Shown: positions 1-6,154 of the stretch, one piece after another | How the letters are laid out: each line of letters opens with the position of its first letter | Numbering within the stretch: position 1 is the stretch's first letter | Assembly (NCBI GenBank): GCA_018623995.1 | Contig: JAAZUV010000071.1 | Location: forward strand, 1 to 7,119 | Length of the DNA: 7,119 nt | Source of the DNA: Methanobacteriota archaeon | Lineage (GTDB): Archaea; Thermoplasmatota; Poseidoniia; Poseidoniales; Poseidoniaceae | Reading direction: 5' to 3' | Notes under the pieces: generated by a model | Told to the model about the DNA's origin: nothing | The model's input: only the letters and a program-made list of their open reading frames with translations | Database searches by the model: none | Position numbers and translations under genes: made by a program

Positions 1-1
1 C

Positions 2-865
2 ATCAATGTTGTACACGGCTATGGTCCAGAAGTGGGACAAGCCATTCTCGAACATCCTTCCATTGGTGCAATTTCGTTTACAGGAGGGACTGCAACAGGC
101 CGACACGTTGCTGCAACAGCAGCTCCCATGTTCAAGAAACTCTCACTGGAATTGGGTGGGAAAAATGCAACCATTGTTCTCGATGATGCTGATTTGGATG
201 AGGCTGTCAATGGGGCGGTACGAGCTGGATTCACAAACGGTGGTCAGGTTTGTCTGTGCGGTTCTCGAATTCTTGTTCACCAATCGATTGCGGATAAATT
301 CACTCAGAGACTCGTTGAGGCAGTCGATGCAATGGTCTGCGGACCGCCCGAAGACGCATCCACAAACATTGGCGCTCTCATCAGTCTCGAACATCTCGAA
401 AAGGTCGAATCGTACATCAAACTCGGCGTTGAAGAGGGCGGCGTTATCTTGACAGGTGGTACACGAGACATGACAGGTCCGGTCACCGTTACGAACGCTG
501 GGGCCTTCCTACGACCTACCATCATCGATGGTCTCGATCACACGTCGAGAACGTCAACAGAGGAAATCTTCGGACCAGTTATCACCGTTCACCGTTTTGA
601 TTCGGATGACCAAGCTATTGAGATGGCCAATTCAACGGAATACGGGCTTGCTGGATCGATATGGTCGACGGACATTGAGCGTGCTCATGCGCTTGCTCAG
701 CAGATCGAAACAGGAATCATCTGGGTCAACACGTGGTTGCATCGTGATTTGAGGACACCGTTCGGTGGTGTCAAGAATTCAGGAGTTGGTCGAGAGGGCG
801 GCAATTGGAGCCTCGGATTTTTCTCAGAACCACTCAATGTTTGCATCAAACACGACCAAGAATGA
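2..865 (+). CDS. Aldehyde dehydrogenase, 2-aminomuconic semialdehyde dehydrogenase type (N-terminus outside window)
   Basis: NAD(P)-dependent aldehyde dehydrogenase; the likely reaction is oxidation of 2-aminomuconic 6-semialdehyde to 2-aminomuconate. The frame is open to the left edge and encodes 287 residues, against about 480-500 for the family, so roughly the first 200 are missing. Seen in order: the FTGGTATG cofactor-binding loop (residues 26-33), ELGGKN with the general-base Glu at 50, GQVCLC with the catalytic Cys at 84, an EEIFGPV motif, and a C-terminal FGGVKNSGVGREGG segment. The CLCGSR context of the cysteine, the GALIS..HLEKV.SY stretch and the W.N.WL.R.L..PFGG stretch match what I recall of human ALDH8A1 and bacterial AmnC/hydroxymuconic-semialdehyde dehydrogenases better than generic family members. 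The aminophenol dioxygenase and deaminase genes about 1.5 kb downstream support this substrate. A related semialdehyde (2-hydroxymuconic) is the main alternative. The family is certain, the substrate probable. Confidence 0.85.
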   Translation: MNVVHGYGPEVGQAILEHPSIGAISFTGGTATGRHVAATAAPMFKKLSLELGGKNATIVLDDADLDEAVNGAVRAGFTNGGQVCLCGSRILVHQSIADKFTQRLVEAVDAMVCGPPEDASTNIGALISLEHLEKVESYIKLGVEEGGVILTGGTRDMTGPVTVTNAGAFLRPTIIDGLDHTSRTSTEEIFGPVITVHRFDSDDQAIEMANSTEYGLAGSIWSTDIERAHALAQQIETGIIWVNTWLHRDLRTPFGGVKNSGVGREGGNWSLGFFSEPLNVCIKHDQE

Positions 866-883
866 TGGCGAGCCTTTGAAATG

Positions 884-893
884 TTGAATTCAA
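884..893. repeat. 10-bp perfect palindrome TTGAATTCAA upstream of panB
   Basis: A perfect 10-bp palindrome sits in the 49-nt gap between the dehydrogenase stop and the panB start, ending 21 nt before the ATG. It could be a protein-binding site, but GAATTC occurs at least five times in this window, mostly inside genes, so chance is a reasonable explanation. Confidence 0.25.
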
Positions 894-914
894 TCGGAAG
901 CATGAGGCAGAACG

Positions 915-1736
915 ATGTCGGTTCACAGCAAAGCAACGAAAGTTACGACGCATACGCTTCAAGAAATGAAGCGTGCCAACGAACCCATCACCATGTTGAC
1001 GGCGTACGACTACTCGCTTGCTCGCCTCGTTGATGCAGCAGGTGTTGACGTGATCCTTGTCGGCGATTCTGCTTCGAACGTCATGGCAGGTCAGGTGACA
1101 ACCGTCCCAATGACGCTCGACCACATGATCTACCACGCTCAATGTGTTCAACGTGCTGTTGATCGAGCACTCATTGTCGTCGACATGCCTTTTGGAACCT
1201 ACCAAGGAAATTCTCGACAAGCCCTCGAAAGTGCCATCCGAATTATGAAGGAAGCAGAAGGCCATGCTGTCAAACTTGAGGGTGGGTCCGAGATTGTTGA
1301 ATCGATTGAACGAATTTTGACGGCAGGTATTCCTGTCATGGGACATCTTGGGCTTACGCCTCAAAGCATCTACAAGTTTGGAACCTACACAGTTCGCGCT
1401 AAAGAAGACGAAGAGGCAGAGAAGCTGATTGAAGATGCGAAACTTCTCGAGGAAGCAGGTTGTTTCGCAATCGTTCTCGAAAAGATTCCAAAAGAACTTG
1501 CACAACGCGTTCAAAGCGAATTGAGCATTCCAGTCATTGGCATTGGGGCAGGTCCTCACTGCGATGGACAAGTCCTTGTTCTTCACGATCTTCTTGGAAT
1601 TACAATGGATTTCTCTCCACGATTCCTTCGTCGTTATCTCAATCTTGCAGAGGAAATCGATGGTGCCATTCGTTCCTATTGCGAGGATGTCCGTTCCGGG
1701 GATTTCCCGAATGAATCTGAGTCGTACACGTCTTAG
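915..1736 (+). CDS. panB: 3-methyl-2-oxobutanoate hydroxymethyltransferase (ketopantoate hydroxymethyltransferase)
   Basis: PanB transfers a one-carbon unit from 5,10-methylene-tetrahydrofolate (or a tetrahydropterin in some archaea) to 2-oxoisovalerate, making ketopantoate for pantothenate and coenzyme A; it is cytoplasmic. The 273-residue product is about full length (family 260-280). Family motifs run in order: TAYDYS (29-34), LVGDS with metal-ligand Asp51, VDMPFGTYQ with metal-ligand Asp90, KLEGG with substrate-contacting Glu122, GHLGLTPQS (143-151), LEKIP with the catalytic Glu189, and IGIGAGPHCDGQVLV. All residues needed for activity appear present. The start is supported by a GAGG purine run at 904-907, 7 nt before the ATG. 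It lies 49 nt after the dehydrogenase in the same direction, so co-transcription is possible. The 3' end overlaps the opposing membrane gene by 4 nt. Its place beside ring-cleavage genes has no known pathway reason. Confidence 0.95.
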   Translation: MSVHSKATKVTTHTLQEMKRANEPITMLTAYDYSLARLVDAAGVDVILVGDSASNVMAGQVTTVPMTLDHMIYHAQCVQRAVDRALIVVDMPFGTYQGNSRQALESAIRIMKEAEGHAVKLEGGSEIVESIERILTAGIPVMGHLGLTPQSIYKFGTYTVRAKEDEEAEKLIEDAKLLEEAGCFAIVLEKIPKELAQRVQSELSIPVIGIGAGPHCDGQVLVLHDLLGITMDFSPRFLRRYLNLAEEIDGAIRSYCEDVRSGDFPNESESYTS

Positions 1737-2299
1737 AAGTAGATGAACGCAAGGACGCTACCGCCAAAGGCGCCAACGTTGACAGCCATTCCGTGCCAAA
1801 GACCATATCGAAACGGTGGAAACTCAAACTGTAGCCAAAAGGAACTGATGAACAACCACGCAATGGCTGGAAGGAATCCAGCAAGATAGACCGATGAGGT
1901 TCCGAACATCCAAACCATGGAAAGGCAACATGCTGTGACTGCAAAACCCATTGCATACTCCCCCGCACGGCTCTTTTCCATTCCAATGAGGGCCTTGTAG
2001 ATCAGTGGTGATGCCAAGAGGTACATTGCAAACGCACCATGGACAGGATTTGGAACAAACGTGTCGATTCGAGGCATCACAGTTAGTTGCCATATCGCAC
2101 CGAAGACCATTCCAATCAACAGAGGGGCCATCATATGACGAAGCATATCGGAGAAGATTTCGCTTCCCGTAACGCCCGCATCATCGGTGTCGAACGTCGG
2201 TGATGCTTCTGATGCTGAAGGCGCATCGCCCATCTCCGACATGCTTTGGGCTTGGACCCTTCTCGTTTGAGGTTTAGCCTTCTGTTGCGATGCATCCAT
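1733..2299 (-). CDS. Unrecognised multi-pass membrane protein
   Basis: I do not recognise this 188-residue protein. The first ~50 residues are polar and likely disordered: a basic segment (residues 7-14), then a Ser/Ala/Asp-rich acidic stretch (21-51). About five hydrophobic segments follow, at roughly 58-75, 86-107, 115-133, 137-158 and 165-188, with the last ending at the C-terminus. No catalytic, metal-binding or transporter motif is evident. I chose the ATG at 2299, which makes the gene just divergent from the dioxygenase gene 24 nt away. Internal ATGs at 2242 and 2233 would drop only the basic leader and are possible; no strong ribosome site decides. The frame is open further upstream to 2536, but that part is antisense to the conserved dioxygenase start and reads as basic, non-natural sequence. 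The stop lies inside the end of panB. Both the coding call and the membrane topology are good; the function is unknown. Confidence 0.75.
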   Translation of the reverse strand: MDASQQKAKPQTRRVQAQSMSEMGDAPSASEASPTFDTDDAGVTGSEIFSDMLRHMMAPLLIGMVFGAIWQLTVMPRIDTFVPNPVHGAFAMYLLASPLIYKALIGMEKSRAGEYAMGFAVTACCLSMVWMFGTSSVYLAGFLPAIAWLFISSFWLQFEFPPFRYGLWHGMAVNVGAFGGSVLAFIYF

Positions 2300-2323
2300 A
2301 TGCGTCCTGTTCTTGGTTGAACC

Positions 2324-3220
2324 ATGGCCAAAGGTTCGATTGTTGCAGGCTGTCTTGCACCGCATCCACCTCATCTTGTGTACGCAGAAAATCCTCCGCA
2401 GAATGAACCAACTTCTGAAGGAGGTTGGGAGCAACTTCGATGGGGATATGAACGGCTTCGTGAATCGCTTTCGAAGATTGATCACGATGTGTTGGTCATT
2501 CTTTCGCCGCATTGGCAAACGTACGTAGGAACACACTTCCTTGGTTTACCTCACTTTGAGGGGCTCTCGGTCGACCCTATTTTCCCCAATCTTTTCCGAT
2601 ATTCGTACAACCTTGACATCGATGTCGAATTGAGCAAAGCCATTCATGACAAAGCAGCGGATGCAGGTCTAGCAGTGAAAATGATGGAAAATCCAGATTT
2701 CCGTGTTGACTATGGAACGATCACAACAGGACACATGGTCAATCCAGCCTTCGACAAACCTCTTGTTGTCATTTCATCGAACCGTTCGCGGCATTATTAC
2801 TCGGTTGAAGTCATGCAAGAGATGATGATGGAACTTGGTCGAGTGACTCGCGACGCCATTCTCGAGAGCGGCAAGAAAGCTGTTGTGCTCGCTTCAAATT
2901 CACTTTCTCATCGCCACTTTACGACAGAATCCGATGTCCCTGAAGATATGAGTAAAGAGCACATCACCAGCCATGCAATGCATCTCTGGGATATGCGAAT
3001 CATCGATTACATGCGAACCGGACAAGCTCAGCGAATCATCGATGAGATGCCTGAGTTTACCGAACAAGCCATCGCTGAATCCGATGGTGGTGGTTTGACT
3101 TGGCTCCTCAGCACCTTGACCGTACCAACATATCCAGCCATCCTTCATGGATATGGGACCATTATCGGGACTGGAAATGCCATTGTTGAATGGCCTTGTT
3201 ACGCTCACGAGGAGGTCTGA
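2324..3220 (+). CDS. amnB: 2-aminophenol 1,6-dioxygenase, catalytic beta subunit (LigB family)
   Basis: A class III, Fe(II)-dependent extradiol dioxygenase subunit that cleaves the ring of 2-aminophenol between carbons 1 and 6, giving 2-aminomuconic 6-semialdehyde; it is expected to work as a heterotetramer with the alpha subunit encoded next. The 298-residue length is normal. The N-terminal block LAPHPPHLVYAENPPQNEP (11-29) is close to bacterial AmnB/NbzCb/CnbCb as I recall them. Putative iron ligands are His14, His63 (in SPHW) and Glu252, and the acid/base His196 lies in SNSLSHRHF; each is one residue later than in the characterised Comamonas CNB-1 enzyme. The GYGTIIGTGNAIVEW block (about 275-289) matches the family end, followed by a short tail. 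No ribosome site precedes the ATG, so the message may be leaderless or start close by. A related aminophenol or aminocatechol could be the true substrate. The subfamily call is strong because both partners of the pathway are adjacent. Confidence 0.92.
   Translation: MAKGSIVAGCLAPHPPHLVYAENPPQNEPTSEGGWEQLRWGYERLRESLSKIDHDVLVILSPHWQTYVGTHFLGLPHFEGLSVDPIFPNLFRYSYNLDIDVELSKAIHDKAADAGLAVKMMENPDFRVDYGTITTGHMVNPAFDKPLVVISSNRSRHYYSVEVMQEMMMELGRVTRDAILESGKKAVVLASNSLSHRHFTTESDVPEDMSKEHITSHAMHLWDMRIIDYMRTGQAQRIIDEMPEFTEQAIAESDGGGLTWLLSTLTVPTYPAILHGYGTIIGTGNAIVEWPCYAHEEV
3210..3216 (+). promoter_or_regulatory. Strong Shine-Dalgarno deciding a TTG start
   Basis: AGGAGGT lies 6 nt before a TTG at 3223, within the last codons of the beta-subunit gene. 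It is the clearest ribosome site in the window and favours TTG at 3223 over the in-frame ATG at 3190, which would overlap the preceding gene by 31 nt and has no such signal. Confidence 0.75.
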
Positions 3221-3222
3221 GT

Positions 3223-4620
3223 TTGACCAACCCTGTCCTTGCTTCGTACGTGGTTCCTGTCCATCCCCATCCTCTTTTGGTTCCTGAACAAAACGAAGGT
3301 TGGCAAAGGCTACGGGATGCTTTTGATGAAGCACGCCAACAGATCTCAGACAGTGGCGCAGATTTGATCATCATTTACTCGACTACATGGCCGAGTATCA
3401 TTGGGCACCAGATTCAAGCCGACCCAAATCCAACGTGGACATTGGTCGATCAGGACTTTCATGACCTCGGATCTATGGACTATTCGTTCCGAATCGATGC
3501 TGAATTTGCAGAGGCTTGGAACAAGGCCAACCATGCACGAGGTCTTCAGAGTAGAACCGTTGCCTACAACGGATTCCCAATTGATGTCGGTTCGGTTGTC
3601 GCCTTGAAACTCCTTAATCCAGACAATGCGATTCCAGCAGTTATTGTTTCATCCAACGTCTATGCCAACCGTGCCGAAACGACAGTTCTTGCAAAATCGT
3701 GCCTCGATGTCTTGAAATCAACAGGGAAGAAAGCGGTTGCAGTCACTGCAATGTCGATGTCCAACCGGATGTTTACGGAATTTATTGATGCTGCTGATGA
3801 TAAGATTCACTCACTCAAAGACGATGAATGGAATCGTAAGGTTCTCGAGTTCCTTGAAGAGGGACGTCTCGAGGATGTTGCACAACTCTCTCGCACCATC
3901 CATCAGCAAATTCGTGTGCAAAAGGTTGTCACATTCAAGCCGATGTGGTGGCTATCCGCTATGAACGACAATCGAAACGATTTGACAGGTCGGGTCCTTG
4001 CTTACGAAGCACTGCACGGAGCTGGAGGTGCTGTTGTCCATCTTGACCCAGCATCAAACGGAATGGGGGACAAGGAATACGACGAGGACGATGTTGAAGT
4101 CTATCATGGAGAACGCAACGTTCTGGATGCTGAAGGAAGTGAGAACACTCCTGAAACGAAACACGTTGATGACAACGGCCCAGCACTATGGGATCCTGCT
4201 GAAGGCAAAGATGCGGTGAACACAGATTCTGCGCCAAAACCAGTTGGATTGTACCCGCATGCTCGACGAGTTGGTGACCTTCTGTACCTTTCTGGTGTCG
4301 GACCTCGGCAGCCTGGAACAAATGCCATTCCTGGCGGTCCGATTCGGGATGCGAATGGAGAACCACTTGAGTATGACATCAAAGCGCAAACACGAGCGGT
4401 CGTGGAAAACATTGCTCGAATCCTTGAGGAGGCAGGATCTTCGATGGAAAAGGTGGTCGATGTAACGTCGTTCCTTGTTGATATGGATCGTGATTTTGCA
4501 GGCTATAACGAGGTTTGGGCGGAGACACTCGGCCATTATGGTCCAACGAGAACGACGCTTGCTATTCGTGCTCTACCGACGCCAATTGCGGTTGAGATGA
4601 AGGTCATCGCAAAAATCTAA
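3223..4620 (+). CDS. Fusion of 2-aminophenol 1,6-dioxygenase alpha subunit and RidA-family 2-aminomuconate deaminase
   Basis: A 465-residue protein (TTG start) with two domains that are separate genes in the characterised amn/nbz clusters. Residues 1-276 are the LigB-fold alpha subunit, structural partner of the beta subunit just upstream: YSTTW (52-56) stands where the beta subunit has its iron-binding SPHW, so the second iron ligand is replaced by Thr55, as expected for the non-catalytic subunit; it ends at GAGGAVVHLDP. Residues about 277-338 form an acidic linker (some 18 Asp/Glu against 4 Lys/Arg), likely disordered. Residues 339-465 are a complete RidA/YjgF domain with AQTRAVVENI, GPTRTTLAI (Arg443) and VEMKVIAKI (Glu458), closest in my recollection to AmnD, which hydrolyses 2-aminomuconate to 4-oxalocrotonate and ammonia. 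The gap to the upstream gene is 2 nt, so translation is probably coupled. The frame is uninterrupted across both domains. Domain identities are confident; deaminase specificity is inferred from context. Confidence 0.9.
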   Translation: MTNPVLASYVVPVHPHPLLVPEQNEGWQRLRDAFDEARQQISDSGADLIIIYSTTWPSIIGHQIQADPNPTWTLVDQDFHDLGSMDYSFRIDAEFAEAWNKANHARGLQSRTVAYNGFPIDVGSVVALKLLNPDNAIPAVIVSSNVYANRAETTVLAKSCLDVLKSTGKKAVAVTAMSMSNRMFTEFIDAADDKIHSLKDDEWNRKVLEFLEEGRLEDVAQLSRTIHQQIRVQKVVTFKPMWWLSAMNDNRNDLTGRVLAYEALHGAGGAVVHLDPASNGMGDKEYDEDDVEVYHGERNVLDAEGSENTPETKHVDDNGPALWDPAEGKDAVNTDSAPKPVGLYPHARRVGDLLYLSGVGPRQPGTNAIPGGPIRDANGEPLEYDIKAQTRAVVENIARILEEAGSSMEKVVDVTSFLVDMDRDFAGYNEVWAETLGHYGPTRTTLAIRALPTPIAVEMKVIAKI

Positions 4621-4638
4621 CTTCCGGAATTCGGGAAG
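4621..4638. repeat. 18-bp imperfect palindrome directly after the fusion gene
   Basis: CTTCC and GGAAG arms pair over 5 bp, followed by a G-G mismatch and a short GAATTC core; it begins at the base after the stop codon. As RNA it would form a small hairpin, so it may mark the transcript end, but no T-tract follows. It could equally be a dyad for a regulator of the permease promoter about 25 nt on. Confidence 0.35.
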
Positions 4639-4720
4639 ATGTATCCTCAAAAAATGCAAGAGAATATATCCTTTGTTTGCTTGAAGGGACATGTAAGCAC
4701 TCTTTGTGCATGAATTCGGG
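4627..4720 (+). repeat. Pair of 9-bp direct repeats (GAATTCGGG) flanking the permease promoter
   Basis: GAATTCGGG occurs at 4627-4635 and again at 4712-4720, on either side of the TATA-like element and about 85 bp apart. The first copy is part of the palindrome after the fusion gene and the second is just upstream of the permease ATG. This may be a paired operator; chance cannot be dismissed because GAATTC is frequent here. Confidence 0.3.
4663..4669 (+). promoter_or_regulatory. Archaeal-type TATA box for the permease gene
   Basis: AATATAT, preceded by the purine-rich GCAAGAG as a possible BRE, is the most AT-rich element in the 108-nt gap before the permease. A start about 26 nt downstream (near 4692) would give a leader of roughly 37 nt. 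This suggests that the permease is transcribed on its own and not only from the dioxygenase promoter. If the organism is bacterial, the same bases could be read as a -10-like element. Confidence 0.5.
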
Positions 4721-4728
4721 GATTTTGC

Positions 4729-6141
4729 ATGCCAATTTCAAAACTCGATTCTCTTGTTGAACAAGGAACTGAAACCATCAAGAAGACCTTGAAGCGAAGC
4801 GTGGGACTTGCTGGTGTTGTAATTATCTCGCTCTCTGCCATGCTTCCTGGTATCTTCGTGACACCAACCTTTGCTGCTGAGATCATGGGTGCAGGAATCT
4901 GGCTGGCGTTTATCGTCGCAGCTGCAGTGGTTCTGCCTGCTGCTATTTCGAAAGCTGAATTGGCATCAGGCATGCCTTCGAGCGGTGGCTCCTATGTTTA
5001 CCTCGAACGGACCTATGGGCCAATGATTGGGACCATCAGTGGTCTCGGGTTGTGGGCCTCGTTTCTGCTGAAATCGGGTTTCGCTTTGATTGGATTTTCA
5101 GCCTACTTTATCGCTGTAACAACGTATTTTGACATTGATATGGAGATGCTCGTTCTCTCCATGAGTGCTTTGGTGCTCATCACCATCGTCAACATTCTTG
5201 GTGTCAAGAAGGTCAAGGCAATTCAAACACCGGTCTTGATGGTCACACTCGGCATGCTTCTCATCACCTGTGCTGCCGCCTTCTTTTCGTCGGATTTCGA
5301 CGGAACACGTCCATTCAAGGCAGCCTTTGACACCGACCTTTGGACGCTTGCTGAGACATCTGCCTTCGTGTTTGTCGCCTATGCAGGTGTTACGAAAGTA
5401 GCCGCAATTGGTGGCGAAGTGAAGAATCCAGAAAAGAACCTACCTGCAGGTATGCTGCTCTCTTTGCTCATTGCTACGGTCCTCTATGCATTGATTGCGT
5501 ACCTGATGATGGCTGCTATTCCTGGAACGTGGTGGGAGGTCGATGGCAAAATTGTCGAGAATCCAATCTTTGTCTTCGCAGAACATGTTGCAGGTACTGA
5601 ATTTGGTATCTTTGCAGCAATTATTTCGGTACTTGCTATGATTTCAATGGCGCTTGCAGGTATTCTTGCATCCTCTCGATTCTTGTTTGCGATGGGACAG
5701 GACAAGTTGCTTCCTCCTGCACTTGAACGTGTTCACGAGAAGTACGAAACGCCTCACTGGCCCATCATCGTCACAGGAGTAGCAATGGGTCTTGCAATCT
5801 TCTTCGTACCCCTCAAGGATGTCGTTAAGCTAGCATCTGGGTTCAAGATCATGATCTTCATCATGATCAATACGTGCGTCATCATCCTTCGACAAACAAG
5901 CGATCGTCATGATTGGAATCCGTCGTACAAGGGCGCATTGTATCCGTTCATGCAATTATGGGGCATTCTTGCAGGTCTGTTCCTGATTTACTTCATCGGA
6001 GATAAGGCATTCATTGGAGCATCTGCTGCTATCGTCGCCGGATTGCTCACGTACTACTTGTATGGATGGAAGCATGCAAAGATCAAGAAGACGCCTTTCC
6101 ATTCGTTTATTGGCCGTGATTTCAAAGGCCGTGATGATTAG
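4729..6141 (+). CDS. APC-family amino acid permease
   Basis: A 470-residue integral membrane transporter of the amino acid-polyamine-organocation superfamily, expected to have about 12 membrane helices and to import an amino acid or amine with H+ or Na+. The protein opens with a short amphipathic tail (1-21), then GLAGVVIISLSAMLPGIFV as helix 1. Family landmarks are SGMPSSGGSYVYLERTYGP (80-98) after helix 2, AYAGVTKVAAIGGEVKNPEKNLP (about 217-239) with the conserved Glu-Val-Lys-Asn-Pro, and SRFLFAMGQDKLLPPAL (315-331). It ends soon after the last helix with a basic tail and no universal-stress domain. The ATG at 4729 is preceded by a weak GGGGA run. The substrate cannot be read from sequence. 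Its position directly after the aminophenol/aminomuconate genes makes tryptophan, kynurenine or a related aromatic compound a reasonable guess, but a general amino acid carrier is equally possible. Confidence 0.92.
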   Translation: MPISKLDSLVEQGTETIKKTLKRSVGLAGVVIISLSAMLPGIFVTPTFAAEIMGAGIWLAFIVAAAVVLPAAISKAELASGMPSSGGSYVYLERTYGPMIGTISGLGLWASFLLKSGFALIGFSAYFIAVTTYFDIDMEMLVLSMSALVLITIVNILGVKKVKAIQTPVLMVTLGMLLITCAAAFFSSDFDGTRPFKAAFDTDLWTLAETSAFVFVAYAGVTKVAAIGGEVKNPEKNLPAGMLLSLLIATVLYALIAYLMMAAIPGTWWEVDGKIVENPIFVFAEHVAGTEFGIFAAIISVLAMISMALAGILASSRFLFAMGQDKLLPPALERVHEKYETPHWPIIVTGVAMGLAIFFVPLKDVVKLASGFKIMIFIMINTCVIILRQTSDRHDWNPSYKGALYPFMQLWGILAGLFLIYFIGDKAFIGASAAIVAGLLTYYLYGWKHAKIKKTPFHSFIGRDFKGRDD

Positions 6142-6154
6142 AGATATCTATCTC
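6141..6154. terminator. Inverted repeat between convergent stop codons, possible bidirectional terminator
   Basis: GAGATA and TATCTC are exact reverse complements separated by 2 nt. The repeat spans the 6-nt gap between the permease stop (6139-6141) and the stop of the small opposing gene (6148-6150). The position suits transcript ends from both sides. The stem is short and AT-rich with no adjoining T-tract, so the terminator role is tentative. Confidence 0.35.

Noticed and set aside
846..1586. Open frame of 246 residues on the minus strand across panB
   Set aside because: It is antisense to a complete panB with all motifs; its translation is Cys/Arg/Asn-rich with no recognisable domain.
2300..2536. 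N-terminal extension of the minus-strand membrane protein
   Set aside because: The extra 79 residues lie opposite the highly conserved first part of the dioxygenase beta gene and read as low-quality basic sequence; the ATG at 2299 fits the divergent gap.
3190..3222. ATG start for the fusion protein
   Set aside because: No ribosome site precedes it, it overlaps the upstream gene by 31 nt, and a strong Shine-Dalgarno points to TTG at 3223.
3223..4050. Alpha domain as a second catalytic dioxygenase
   Set aside because: An HPHP motif near residue 14 resembles the first iron ligand region, but the second ligand position holds Thr55 and no equivalent of Glu252 is apparent.
3959..4366. 135-residue minus-strand open frame opposite the linker and start of the RidA domain
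   Set aside because: A Gln/His-rich shadow of the acidic and Asp/Glu codons on the plus strand; no family features.
267..4717. Recurrent GAATTC (at least five copies) as a genome-wide signal
   Set aside because: Most copies fall in coding sequence at Glu-Phe or Arg-Ile/Asn-Ser codon joins and are not evenly spaced; best explained by codon use and chance.
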